Shown: in pieces, positions 16,656 through 25,361 of the stretch
How the letters are laid out: every line of letters begins with the position of its first letter
Position numbering within the stretch: position 1 is the first letter of the stretch
DNA from: CADDZO01 sp035294145
Lineage (GTDB): Bacteria; Chloroflexota; Dormibacteria; Dormibacterales; Dormibacteraceae
Direction of reading: 5' to 3'
DNA length: 64,000 nt
Assembly (NCBI GenBank): GCA_035294145.1
Contig: DATGLL010000203.1
Location: 1 to 64,000 of the forward strand
The notes under the pieces: generated by a model
Told to the model about the DNA's origin: nothing
Database searches by the model: none
What the model saw: only the letters and a program-made list of their open reading frames with translations
Translations under genes and position numbers: made by a program

Positions 16656-17720
16656 TCAGTGGCCGGCTAGGGTGACCAACTCCAGTTCCTCGCCCGCTGG
16701 CCTCGGGGGCTCTGCCTCCTGGGCGTAGACGGAGCGATGGAGGGCGCAGATGAAGGGGAGGTTGCGGTAGCGCTCCCGGTAGTCGAGGCCGTAGCCGACC
16801 ACATAGTCGCTCGGGACCTGGAACCCGACGTAGCGCGGCCTGAGGTCGGCGATCCGTCGCGAGGGGCGGTCGAGGAGGGTGACCACCTCCAGCGAGGCCG
16901 GGCCCCGATCGCGGAGCACGCCCAGGACGTAGTCGAGCGTCAGCCCGGTGTTGACCACGTCCTCCACCAAGAGGACGTGTTGCCCCTGGATGGGGTAGTC
17001 GAGATCGCGCTGGATGGCGACCCGACGGGCGCCGGATGGGTCGTCCCGGGCGTATCGGGTGACGCTGAGGTAGTCGATGGCCAGGGGCACCGTGAGCTGA
17101 CGGGCCAGGTCGGCCAGGAAGAAGGTGACGCCCTTCAACATCCCGACGAGGACGATGGAGCGTCCCTCATAGTCGCGGGAGATGCGACGAGCGAGCGAGC
17201 GCACCCGGGCCTCCAGCTCTAGTGGCGAGACCAGGATGCGGTCGATCTGGTCACCGCGCAGATGGTCCAGGTCGGCATGGGCATAGCCCGCCTGAGCCAG
17301 GAGCTGCTCGTAGTCCTTGCGGTAGAGCAGCCTGACCTTCACCTCGGGGTAGAGCTCGCGCAGCCGGCGGAGCTTCCGATTCTTGGGGGTGACCAGGCTC
17401 TGCTTCATGGTCGTGAGCTCGATGTAGAGGTCGTGCTCGGGGAGGTAGAAATCGGGGGCGAACATCTCGGTGACCCGACCGTCCTCCCATTGGAGAGGGA
17501 AGGCCACCGGCTCATAGGCCCAGCGGATGCGATAGAAGTCGAGGAAGCGAGCGAACTCGAGCTCCGAGGGATGGGAGAAGGTGACGCGTCGATGGGGCGG
17601 CCCGGAGCGTCGCTCGAGGCGAGAACGCTGCTTGATGGGCCGTCGCCAGCGGGGCGTCGGCGCCGTAAAGGGAGAGCTCACCCGATGGATAGTGTACGTG
17701 GGCGAGCATCCGGCCCCCAT
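16656..17720 (-). CDS. hpt: Fusion of a PD-(D/E)XK-like nuclease domain with hypoxanthine phosphoribosyltransferase
   Basis: The C-terminal half (from about residue 160) is an HPRT, converting hypoxanthine or guanine plus PRPP to IMP or GMP: LVGMLKGVTFFLADL, the PRPP loop LLVEDVVNTGLTL (usual IIDTG has Asn for Asp), and YVGFQVPSDYVVGYGLDY followed by YRNLPF. The N-terminal half (about 45-150) resembles small endonuclease-fold proteins: SHPSELEFARFLD, then APDFYLPEHDLYIELTT, where a Pro-Asp and Glu fit the PD...E core but the usual following Lys is Thr, then a basic helix and VRLLYRKDYEQLL. The product is 354 aa against about 180 for plain HPRT. ATG at 17720 is used; GTG at 17681 is possible. 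A membrane protein gene lies 31 nt away. Confidence 0.85.
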   Translation of the reverse strand: MGAGCSPTYTIHRVSSPFTAPTPRWRRPIKQRSRLERRSGPPHRRVTFSHPSELEFARFLDFYRIRWAYEPVAFPLQWEDGRVTEMFAPDFYLPEHDLYIELTTMKQSLVTPKNRKLRRLRELYPEVKVRLLYRKDYEQLLAQAGYAHADLDHLRGDQIDRILVSPLELEARVRSLARRISRDYEGRSIVLVGMLKGVTFFLADLARQLTVPLAIDYLSVTRYARDDPSGARRVAIQRDLDYPIQGQHVLLVEDVVNTGLTLDYVLGVLRDRGPASLEVVTLLDRPSRRIADLRPRYVGFQVPSDYVVGYGLDYRERYRNLPFICALHRSVYAQEAEPPRPAGEELELVTLAGH

Positions 17721-17751
17721 CCCTGGGGGTGCGTCGGAATCGGCTAGGCGA

Positions 17752-20535
17752 TCAGCCGCTGGGGGCCGGTGACGGCGTCGCCGCCCCGGTTGCCTGAGCG
17801 ATCTGTTGCAGGATCTGAGCCACCTGGGCCATCTCTTGGGCGTAGCCAGCCAGGTCGCCCTGCCGCAGGTCGTTCTGGGCAGCGTCGTAGTGCTGCAAGG
17901 CCTGGGTGACCAGGCTCGCCACTCCGGAGGGGACGGTTGGGGCCGGCGAGGGGACCGAGCCCGGAGGCGTCGGCTGGCCCGCCGTCGGCTGCCCGACCAG
18001 CTGGGCGAGGGCGTCCGGGAGCGTGTCCTGATAGGCGACGATCCCCGTGGTCGAGGCGTCGGTCAGGATCACCTTCTTCAGCTCGGGCAGGCTCTGGTTG
18101 GGGTTGGTCGTCGACTTCAGGTACCAAGGCTCGAAGTACAGGAAGGAGTCCCCGATGGGGACCACGAGCAGGTTGCCCTGGATGACCGATGAGCCCTGGG
18201 AGTTGAGCAGGGTTCGATCCCGTGAGATGTCAGGGGTTTGCTGGATGCGGCTTCCGATCTGGTCCGGGCCCAGGATCACGCGGTCCTTGGGGAGCACGTA
18301 CGAGATCATCTCGCCGTAGTGGGGCGGGTCGTTTCGGACCGCGAGCCAGCTGACCAGGTTCTGCTTGTTCAGCGGGGTGTAGGGGATGATCTGCAGGTAC
18401 TCGGCCTGGGGGGAGCCGGGCAGGCGCATCTCCACGTAGTAGGGCTGGAGGGGCATCGACCACACGTCCTCGCGGTTGTAGAACGTCGCCGGGTCGGACA
18501 TGTGGTAGGTGGCGTAGACCTCAGCCTGGACGGAAAAGAAGGTCGGCGGCACCCGGAGGTGAGCCTTGAGCGCGGCAGGCATCTGGTCAATCGGCTGGTA
18601 GAGGCCGGGGAAGGTGGCCTCGTAGGCCCGGATGATGGGGTCGGTGGGGTCGGCCACGTAGAAATGCACCGCCCCGGTGTAGGCGTCGACGACGACCTTG
18701 ACCGAGTTGCGAAGGTAGTTCTGCCCGTCGATGTCGTCGAAGGCCTGCGAGTAGGGATAGGTGGTGGCGCCGGTGTAAGCGTCCTGGATCCAGTACAGCC
18801 GCCCCCCGACGACCACGATGTACGGGTTGTCGTCCAGCTGGAGGTAGGGGGCAATGGCGCTGACCCGGCTTGCGATCTCGCGCCGGAAGAGGATCTGCGA
18901 TTGGCTCGTGAGCTTGTCCGACACGAGCATGTTGAAGTCGCCGGTGCGCATCGCCCAGAGCAGCCGGTTGGCCCCGTCAAGGCGCACGCCCTCGGTGCCG
19001 TGATAGGTGCCGAACACGTTGTCGCTGCCCTTGGGATAGTCGAAGTCCTGCTGACGGGTGTCGACCAGCACGTAGTCGTTGGTCAACTCCCCGAAGTAGA
19101 TCTGGGGGCGGGTGATCTTGAGAGGGCCGGTCGGGGGGATATCGCCAACCACGTAGTCAGGCAGCCCTTCCCCCACCACCGTGCTGACGGGGCTGGCGGC
19201 CACCCCATACCCGTGCGTGTAGATCAGCTTTTGGTTGTACCAATTCTGCGCCTGTGGCGGGAGGCGGCTCTGATCCAGCTCCCGGGCGCTGATGGCCAGC
19301 TGGATGGTCTGACCGTTGATGGTGTATCGGTCGACGTCGATGTGTTGGAAGGTGTAGTAAGTCCGGAGCGACTGGAGCTGCTGGTAGGTCTCCTGGATCT
19401 GCGCGTTGTCCCAGAGCCGAAGGTTGCTGATGGTGGCCTGGTCCTGGGCGATCTCCTGGGGGGTGACAGGAGCGTCGCCGCTGAACGACTCCGTCCTCAC
19501 CTTGCTCAGGCCGAACGCCTGGCGGGTGAACGAGATCTCACGCGCGATGTAGGGGGACTCCTGGGACAGCTCGGCCGGCTGGACCGTGATCCGCTGGACG
19601 AGGGCGGGGTAGATGACGGCGATCAGGGCGGCGGCGAACCAGGTGCCCGCCACGCCGGCGATCAGCAGCGGCCGTCGCAGGAAGACGTTGGCGAAGAGGA
19701 CGAGCGCCAGCAGCCCAGCCAGCGCCGTCTGTGCCAGGGTCGTCCACAGCCGCACGTGGATGTCGGTGTAGCCGGCGCCCCAGACCGCGCTGTCGTGGCC
19801 GGAAAGCAGGTCGTAGCGGCCCACGAACGCCGTCGCCCCCAGCACCAGCGCGATCCCGCCCAGCATCGCCGAGAGGTGCGCCACCGCCGCCGGGGGCAGT
19901 CGCAGGTCGAAGGTGTCGCCACGCCACGCGTAGAGGCCCACGACCAGCAGGGTGACCAGGAAGAGGAGCCCGGTCAGCCATCCCAGCAGGTCGTGGAGGA
20001 AGGGTAGGGTGAGCAGGTAGAAGCTGACGTCGAGGCCGAAGACTGGGTCCCTCATCCCCGTGGCCACCGGGTGGAGGAAGAGCGCCAGGTGCTGCCAGTT
20101 CCCGCCGAGCGGGCCGGCCAGGATCAGGGCGATGGCGGCCGAGGCCCCGAGCCCGATCGCCCCGGTGACGGTCCGCACCACCCGACGTCGGATGCCGACC
20201 GCTCGCAGGACCCGCCCGGTACGGTTGTGGAGGGCCACGATCACGTTCGCGGCCGAGAAGAGGAAGGCCGCCGCCAAGCCGGCGAGGAAGAGCCAGAACT
20301 GCAGGAAAAACCGGGTGACGTAGACCTGGCGCAGGCCCAGGGCCGTGAACCACTGGACCTCGGTCAAGGCGTTCACCAGGGGAGCGGTCAGGGCGATGAC
20401 CAGGATCGCGGCCACCATGAAGGCCAGCCCGATCCAGAACCGCCGCGGGGGTCGCGGGAGGCGTAGCTCACCGAACCCCCCCTCGACGGAGCCGGGGTTG
20501 AACGGCTCGAACGGCCCCCGATAGCGACGCGCCAT
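17752..20535 (-). CDS. UPF0182 family integral membrane protein
   Basis: The 927-aa product has seven or so N-terminal membrane helices in the first 310 residues, then a very large domain predicted to be outside the membrane, ending in a Pro/Ala-rich tail of about 60 residues. Diagnostic family features are the WF(x)lG(l)R(q)VY segment near residue 65, PVFGLDVSFYLLTLPF near 165, and a big domain rich in Tyr with GTYHGTEGV and PYIVVVGGRLYWIQDAYT-like strands. UPF0182 occurs mainly in actinobacteria, Chloroflexi and cyanobacteria and has no established biochemical role. A minus-strand TAAGCT box lies 10 nt before the ATG. Confidence 0.93.
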   Translation of the reverse strand: MARRYRGPFEPFNPGSVEGGFGELRLPRPPRRFWIGLAFMVAAILVIALTAPLVNALTEVQWFTALGLRQVYVTRFFLQFWLFLAGLAAAFLFSAANVIVALHNRTGRVLRAVGIRRRVVRTVTGAIGLGASAAIALILAGPLGGNWQHLALFLHPVATGMRDPVFGLDVSFYLLTLPFLHDLLGWLTGLLFLVTLLVVGLYAWRGDTFDLRLPPAAVAHLSAMLGGIALVLGATAFVGRYDLLSGHDSAVWGAGYTDIHVRLWTTLAQTALAGLLALVLFANVFLRRPLLIAGVAGTWFAAALIAVIYPALVQRITVQPAELSQESPYIAREISFTRQAFGLSKVRTESFSGDAPVTPQEIAQDQATISNLRLWDNAQIQETYQQLQSLRTYYTFQHIDVDRYTINGQTIQLAISARELDQSRLPPQAQNWYNQKLIYTHGYGVAASPVSTVVGEGLPDYVVGDIPPTGPLKITRPQIYFGELTNDYVLVDTRQQDFDYPKGSDNVFGTYHGTEGVRLDGANRLLWAMRTGDFNMLVSDKLTSQSQILFRREIASRVSAIAPYLQLDDNPYIVVVGGRLYWIQDAYTGATTYPYSQAFDDIDGQNYLRNSVKVVVDAYTGAVHFYVADPTDPIIRAYEATFPGLYQPIDQMPAALKAHLRVPPTFFSVQAEVYATYHMSDPATFYNREDVWSMPLQPYYVEMRLPGSPQAEYLQIIPYTPLNKQNLVSWLAVRNDPPHYGEMISYVLPKDRVILGPDQIGSRIQQTPDISRDRTLLNSQGSSVIQGNLLVVPIGDSFLYFEPWYLKSTTNPNQSLPELKKVILTDASTTGIVAYQDTLPDALAQLVGQPTAGQPTPPGSVPSPAPTVPSGVASLVTQALQHYDAAQNDLRQGDLAGYAQEMAQVAQILQQIAQATGAATPSPAPSG

Positions 20536-20653
20536 CGCACTCGGAAGCTTAGTCCCTTCGCCGGCCTAGCGGACGGGTCGCGTTTGCGCCCAGGCAGGAG
20601 CCAAAGGGTGGGCGAGATCGCCAGCGTCGGCCACGGCTGGCCCCCTGGCGGCC

Positions 20654-21874
20654 CTACCGCAGGTTCGCCGGGTCCAGGAGCTCCTCGCGGCGGACCTCCA
20701 CGGGTTGGCGCGAGCGCATGATCTCGATCAGCTTCTTGCGTCCTTTGGGCGGCCCGATCATGATCGCGCCCACCAGACGGTCCTCCTTGAAGAAGAGCTT
20801 GCGGAAGTACTTCTCCTCGAAGGAGTAGGTGCGCACCGACTCCAGCCCCGGCTGGACGTCCGGGGTCACCCCCATCACGGCCAGCGTGGAGCCGAACATC
20901 GTGGTGGTGTAGGTGGGGACGTCGAAGAATTCCTCGTCCTCCCCGGCCATGTTGTGGGCCGCTGTCCGCCCGTGGGCCTCGGCGTTGTCCCAGGTGCCCA
21001 TCTGGTTGTGCTTGCCGACCATCTGGTCGAAGAAGACCGCCACATCCCCAGCCGCGTACACGTCGGGGGCAGCGGTGCGCAGACGGGAGTCGGTGACGAT
21101 GCCGCGCTGGACCTCGATCCCGGTCCCTCGGACGGGCTCGACGTAGTAGTCCAGCCCGACCCCGTAGGCGAGCATGTCGAACTCGACCCGTCGGCCGCAC
21201 ACGGTCTCCCCCAGGTAGCGGCCGTTGCGCCGGGACAGGCGCGCGATCTCGTCCTGGCAGATGAACTCCACCCCGGCCTCCTCGCCCAGGCGGTGGCAGA
21301 GCTGGCCTCCCTCGGCGTCGAGGACATAGCGCAGGAACCAGGGCCCGCGCATCAGCCAGGTCACCTTGGCCCGCCCCCGATAGGCGATCCCCTCGGCGAG
21401 CTCGTAGGCGATGAAGCTGCCGCCTAGGACCAGGACGTTCCGCGAGCGATCGGCCCGGTCGATGATGGCCCGGGTGTCGTCGAGGGTCTGGAACGAGTAG
21501 ACGTGCTCGATCTCGTCGCTGCCCGGCCAGGGCGGGGGCTTGGGCCGGCCCCCGGTGGCGATGAGCAAGGCATCGTAGGCGAACTCCTGCCCACGGTTGG
21601 TGCGCACCACCCGCCCTCGGACGTCGATCTCGGTGGCCCAGGTCGAGAGGTGGAGTTCGATGTCCTGGCGCTCGTAGTCGGCGAGCGTCCGCATCATCAC
21701 CTTCTCCTCGCGGACCTGCCCGCGCAGGAAACGAGGAAGGGCGACCCGGTTGTAGAGCGGGTACGGCTCGGCCGCGATCATGACGATGGAGCAGTCGGCG
21801 TCCATCCTTCGCAGCTCCTCGGCGCAGGTCTGCCCGGCGATGCCGTTGCCGAGGATGACGTAGCGACGGCTCAT
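20654..21874 (-). CDS. FAD/NAD(P)-binding oxidoreductase (pyridine nucleotide-disulfide reductase fold)
   Basis: The 406-aa product has an N-terminal FAD-binding GNGIAGQTCAEELR (residues 8-21), PLYNRVALPRFL, ALLIATGGRPKPP, a second nucleotide-binding strand VLVLGGSFIAYELAEG near 150, and the second FAD motif VYAAGDVAVFFD near 270. No redox-active CxxxxC is seen in the FAD domain, so it is of the nitrite reductase (NirB)/rubredoxin or ferredoxin reductase-like branch, transferring electrons from NAD(P)H to an unidentified partner. It lies 15 nt after the GNAT gene on the same strand and likely closes a three-gene operon with the methyltransferase and GNAT. Confidence 0.85.
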   Translation of the reverse strand: MSRRYVILGNGIAGQTCAEELRRMDADCSIVMIAAEPYPLYNRVALPRFLRGQVREEKVMMRTLADYERQDIELHLSTWATEIDVRGRVVRTNRGQEFAYDALLIATGGRPKPPPWPGSDEIEHVYSFQTLDDTRAIIDRADRSRNVLVLGGSFIAYELAEGIAYRGRAKVTWLMRGPWFLRYVLDAEGGQLCHRLGEEAGVEFICQDEIARLSRRNGRYLGETVCGRRVEFDMLAYGVGLDYYVEPVRGTGIEVQRGIVTDSRLRTAAPDVYAAGDVAVFFDQMVGKHNQMGTWDNAEAHGRTAAHNMAGEDEEFFDVPTYTTTMFGSTLAVMGVTPDVQPGLESVRTYSFEEKYFRKLFFKEDRLVGAIMIGPPKGRKKLIEIMRSRQPVEVRREELLDPANLR

Positions 21875-21889
21875 GCGCCGCCCTGCAGC

Positions 21890-22735
21890 CTAGAGATCCA
21901 AGGCGTAGACGTAGGCACGTCCTTCATCATCGGCGAGATCGTATCCGACCTGGCGAAGGTCCTCGATCCCGGGGTGACGATCCGGGAGCAGGGCCGTTGC
22001 CCCGTGCAGCCCCTGGCCATCGGCCTCGAAGCGAAGGCCGATCATGAGCTCCTGGAGCGCTGCCCCCGAGCCGGCCACGAACGTCGCCAGCAGGCGCGAC
22101 CGGAGGTCGGTCCGGAGCAGAGCCAGGGCTCGACCGCCTGGCCCCAGGCGCACCCGCCCCTCGCCAGCCAGCCGTTCCAGGAGGTCCGCATCCACGTCCA
22201 CGACCGCGCTCCAGTCGGGGTTGACCCCCTGGTAGGCCTGGAGCGACTTCGCCATCTCCGGCTCCTGCCGCAGCCTGGCGGCGAGGGCGGCGCCCTCGCC
22301 AGGTCTGGCCAGGCGTGGAAGATCGTCCCCCTCCATCCGTCCGGCGTTCCAGACCGCGCATGCGGTCACCAATCGGAAGCCTTCGGAGGCGAAGAGACGG
22401 CTGGCCGCCTCGCTGTCGGTGTAGAGCCGGACCTGCCGAAGGCCCAAGCTCCTGGCCTGCTCCAGAGCCTGCCGCAGCATCGACCGGGCGATGCCCCGGC
22501 GGCGATGGGTGGAGGCAACCCGCAGCCCCTCGTAGAGCGCGATCCCGGGGGCGATCGGTCGGAGGCGCTGCACCCCCACCACCTCCCCCTCCACCTCCGC
22601 CGCCTGGAAGGTGCCGCCGGGGTCCGCGACCCAGGCGTCGAAGACCTCCGGGAGGTAGTCCCTTCCCCCCCAGACGTCACGCGTGATCTCCAGGATCCGA
22701 TCACGGTCCGCCGGCCGGACCGGGCGCAGCGTCAC
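21890..22735 (-). CDS. GNAT family N-acetyltransferase
   Basis: The 281-aa product has one clear GNAT domain in its first 140 residues: LRPVRPADRDRILEIT, the acetyl-CoA pyrophosphate loop RVASTHRRRGIARSML near 72-87, and RLFASEGFRLV. The remaining 140 residues look like a degenerate second GNAT-like half without the acetyl-CoA loop. Its ATG overlaps the upstream methyltransferase stop (ATGA, 22732-22735), so the two are translationally coupled. The substrate is unknown. Confidence 0.85.
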   Translation of the reverse strand: MTLRPVRPADRDRILEITRDVWGGRDYLPEVFDAWVADPGGTFQAAEVEGEVVGVQRLRPIAPGIALYEGLRVASTHRRRGIARSMLRQALEQARSLGLRQVRLYTDSEAASRLFASEGFRLVTACAVWNAGRMEGDDLPRLARPGEGAALAARLRQEPEMAKSLQAYQGVNPDWSAVVDVDADLLERLAGEGRVRLGPGGRALALLRTDLRSRLLATFVAGSGAALQELMIGLRFEADGQGLHGATALLPDRHPGIEDLRQVGYDLADDEGRAYVYALDL

Positions 22736-23514
22736 CTCCTCGGTTGCCAGTGGAGGACCCCCGAAGTCATGGTGCCACCATCGTGGACCCAGGTCCCGTC
22801 CCGGTCACGGCGCAGGTTGGCCTTGAGCCAGGCGCGCCCCCGGGCCTCGTCCCAGCTCGACCCCAGCCGCTCCCGGCAGTCGTCCACGGCTGCCTCCAAC
22901 GACTCGAAGCGGTGGAAGACGGGGTAGGTGAACATGGCAAGGTCGGGCGCGATCCCCATCTGGCGCAGGAGCAGGAAGGCGTCACGCAGCCGCGGCTCCC
23001 GTCCCTCCACCCCGGCTGCGGCCGCGAGCAGGGTCGCCGGGTGACGGTGGGGCTCGTCCCGGAGGACGATGAAGACCCGTTCCCGGCCTGCTCGCTCCAG
23101 CTTCTCGATGAAGGGGACCACGTCAGCGACCGCGTACAGGACGTGGACGCAGATCACCAGGTCGGCCGGGGCGGGGTCGGCGTCCTCCCAGGTGCTGCCG
23201 ATCACGGTCAGGTTGTCGGCGGGTGGGATCAGTTCACGCATGGCCGGAGAGGGTTCGACCGCGGTCACCCAGTCCAGCCGTCGGACCAGCTGGGCCACAT
23301 GCCGCCCCGTCCCCGCGCCCACGTCGATGAGGGTCCTGGTCGGTCCCAGCCAGGGCTCCAGGAACTGGAGGAAGGGGTCCGCCTGCCCCCTCATCGAGAG
23401 CGCGTAGCGATGGGCACGACGGTCCCAGAAGGCCTCGCCGTGAGCGGCGGGCCAGCGGGCCTCGACCAGCCTCCGCCAGTGGGCCGCCCAGTCCAGCTCG
23501 AGCACCGGGTCCAC
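22732..23514 (-). CDS. SAM-dependent methyltransferase
   Basis: The 260-aa product has the class I methyltransferase motif I LIDVGAGTGRHVAQL near residues 63-77, the acidic post-I residue in AVEPSPAM, and motif IV ADLVICVHVLYAV, typical of small-molecule methyltransferases. The start is GTG at 23512-23514. It heads the operon methyltransferase-GNAT-FAD oxidoreductase and is divergent from the ThyX-like gene across a 164-nt region containing DnaA-box-like sites. Substrate unknown. Confidence 0.85.
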   Translation of the reverse strand: MDPVLELDWAAHWRRLVEARWPAAHGEAFWDRRAHRYALSMRGQADPFLQFLEPWLGPTRTLIDVGAGTGRHVAQLVRRLDWVTAVEPSPAMRELIPPADNLTVIGSTWEDADPAPADLVICVHVLYAVADVVPFIEKLERAGRERVFIVLRDEPHRHPATLLAAAAGVEGREPRLRDAFLLLRQMGIAPDLAMFTYPVFHRFESLEAAVDDCRERLGSSWDEARGRAWLKANLRRDRDGTWVHDGGTMTSGVLHWQPRR

Positions 23515-23566
23515 CAGGCTCTATGTTGCCAACCTCTCCCCGCCCCGAGCCGGCGGACCGAGCAGA

Positions 23567-23636
23567 TTGTCCACGTCATCCACAGGGTTCTCCACAAAGC
23601 CCCAAGATGCAGGTTGAAGATTGGAGATCATCCACA
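23567..23636 (+). promoter_or_regulatory. Cluster of four DnaA-box-like 9-mers
   Basis: Four same-orientation 9-mers each differ by one base from TTATCCACA or the actinobacterial TTGTCCACA: TTGTCCACG (23567-23575), TCATCCACA (23576-23584), TTCTCCACA (23588-23596) and TCATCCACA (23628-23636). The first two abut. The stretch is less GC-rich than its surroundings and lies 43 nt upstream of the ThyX-like start, so DnaA could regulate that gene or the divergent operon. No dnaA, dnaN or gyrase gene is near, so a full origin is not supported. Confidence 0.55.
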
Positions 23637-23666
23637 ACATGTGGGTCATGAACCGTTTCCCTGAGG

Positions 23667-23672
23667 TAGAAT
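23667..23672 (+). promoter_or_regulatory. TAGAAT -10 box for the ThyX-like gene
   Basis: TAGAAT ends 6 nt before the GTG at 23679, implying a leaderless mRNA. The 13-mer TAGAATCAGCCGG here recurs before the acyl-CoA dehydrogenase gene (44678-44690). Confidence 0.55.
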
Positions 23673-23678
23673 CAGCCG

Positions 23679-25283
23679 GTGCGGCCAGATCCGACCTCGC
23701 CGGCGGAGTTCACCCCGGCCGAGCGGCGACGGCTCGCGCCCTACTGCACCAACCTGGACGGCCGGGTCTTCGCGCTGCGCAACCTGCCCGAGGTCGTCTG
23801 CGGGGCGCTCTTCAGTCGGTACTCACGAACGGCGAGGAGCCTGCGCCGTGTGCTCCTGGACGAGTTCCTAGGGCCTGCCTCCCTGGAGCCGGGACCGCCA
23901 GAGGTGGCCGAGGAGAAGGCGCAGGTGGACCGCGACCGGGCCGAGAGCTTCTACCGCCGGGTCTTGGTGGAGTACGGGGATGACTCGGTGGCCGAGCTGG
24001 CCGGGGCTCACCTCGCCCTGGAGCAGGTCTCGATCCTGGCCGCCAAGGCCCTGGAGGACTCCCGGATCGGGCTCTCGCCGCTGGAGAAGTCCACCCGCTA
24101 CGTCCGCTTCGATCGTCGGGGACCGGATGGGCGCTTCCCCTACCATCGTGGCCCGGAGCTGGAGCACCCCGCCTACGAGCCCGCGGCCGAGGCGCTGTTC
24201 ACCGCCTACGCCGAGCTGTTGCCCCCGCTGCTGGAGCGGGTGCGCGCCGAGTATCCGCCGGAGGCAGGGGAGACGGAGCGAGCGTGGCGATCGGCCACCC
24301 AGGCGCGGGCTCTGGATCTGCTGCGCGGCCTGCTGCCTGCCGGCGCCCTGACCAACCTCGGCCTCTACGGCAATGGCCGGGCCTTCGAGTACCTCTTGAT
24401 CAAGCTCGCCGCCTCGGAGCTCCCGGAGTGCCGGGCCCTGGCCGAGGATATGTACGCTGAGCTCCGCCAGGTGATCCCCGCCTTCGTACGCCGGGCGCGA
24501 AGTCAGCAGCACGGCCGGCCGGCGGTCGCCTACCTGGAGCAGAGCCGAGACCGCGTGGCCGCGCTCGCTCCCCGCGGTGGCCCCCGGACCTCACCGCTCG
24601 TCCCGGTGCGCCTGGTCGACTATGAGCCTGAGGCCGAGCGCAAGGTGCTGGCGGCGGCGCTCTTCCCGCACTCCGATCAACCCCTGGAGCAGCTCGGTCG
24701 GGCGGAGGTCGACCTCGATCGGGTCCTGGCCGCGCTCATGGAGGCCCGGCGCAACCGTCGCCATCGTCCCCCGCGCGCCCTCGAGCACGTGCACTACACC
24801 TTCGAGCTGGTCGCCAACTTCGGTGCCTACCGCGACCTTCAGCGCCACCGCATGCTCACCCAGGACCGTCAGCTGCTCGGGGTCGACCTCGGCTACGACC
24901 TGCCCCCCGACCTGCGCCGCTATGGGCTCGACGCCCGCTTCCGCGCAGCCGTGGAGAAGGCCGCCGCCGCCCAGCGGGCGCTGGCCACCGACCTCGGGCC
25001 GGTGCTGGCTCAGTACGTCGTCCCCCTCGCCTATCGCGTCCGCTGGTACATGCGGCTCAGCCTGCGGGAGGTCTATCACTTGTGCGAGCTGCGAACCGGC
25101 GTCCAGGGGCACCCGGACTACCGCCAGGTGGCGCAGGAGATGTTCCGGGAGGTACAGCGGGTGCACCCGCGCCTGGCCGCCTATGCGCGCTTCGTGGACC
25201 TGGAGCCGACCGGGGAGCTAGAGCGCCGGGCGGCCGAGCGTCGCCTCGACGACAAGCTCGCCGGACGTGGGCACGACCCCTGA
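23679..25283 (+). CDS. Double-length ThyX homologue (FAD-dependent thymidylate synthase-like)
   Basis: Classical ThyX (about 220-250 aa) methylates dUMP using FAD, NADPH and methylenetetrahydrofolate. This 534-aa product looks like two ThyX-like halves. The first has SRYSRTARSLRRVLLDE, GDDSVAELAG near 103-112, and a Ser-x-Arg-Tyr segment at 138-141. The second has HYTFELVANFGAYRDLQRHR with Arg-His-Arg at 389-391, and a late YHLCELRTG. The normal contiguous signature (RHR, two residues, S, then N-E-x-S-x-R-Y) is not present as one unit: RHR is followed by MLTQDRQLLG, and the S-x-R-Y part sits in the other half. It may be an active divergent ThyX, a non-thymidylate flavoenzyme, or inactive. GTG start behind TAGAAT. 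Confidence 0.8.
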   Translation: MRPDPTSPAEFTPAERRRLAPYCTNLDGRVFALRNLPEVVCGALFSRYSRTARSLRRVLLDEFLGPASLEPGPPEVAEEKAQVDRDRAESFYRRVLVEYGDDSVAELAGAHLALEQVSILAAKALEDSRIGLSPLEKSTRYVRFDRRGPDGRFPYHRGPELEHPAYEPAAEALFTAYAELLPPLLERVRAEYPPEAGETERAWRSATQARALDLLRGLLPAGALTNLGLYGNGRAFEYLLIKLAASELPECRALAEDMYAELRQVIPAFVRRARSQQHGRPAVAYLEQSRDRVAALAPRGGPRTSPLVPVRLVDYEPEAERKVLAAALFPHSDQPLEQLGRAEVDLDRVLAALMEARRNRRHRPPRALEHVHYTFELVANFGAYRDLQRHRMLTQDRQLLGVDLGYDLPPDLRRYGLDARFRAAVEKAAAAQRALATDLGPVLAQYVVPLAYRVRWYMRLSLREVYHLCELRTGVQGHPDYRQVAQEMFREVQRVHPRLAAYARFVDLEPTGELERRAAERRLDDKLAGRGHDP

Positions 25284-25361
25284 CCGGGCCGCCCTTCCTC
25301 GCCGCGTGGCCGAGGTCAGGCGACCCGCTCGACCGGATACGCTTGCAGCCATGTCGGGCGC

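Noticed and set aside
18238..20007. 589-aa plus-strand frame opposite the UPF0182 gene
   Set aside because: Shadow frame caused by high GC; the opposite strand encodes a full-length conserved family.
23515..23678. Replication origin (oriC)
   Set aside because: Four DnaA-like boxes are present, but dnaA, dnaN, an AT-rich unwinding stretch and other origin neighbours are missing.
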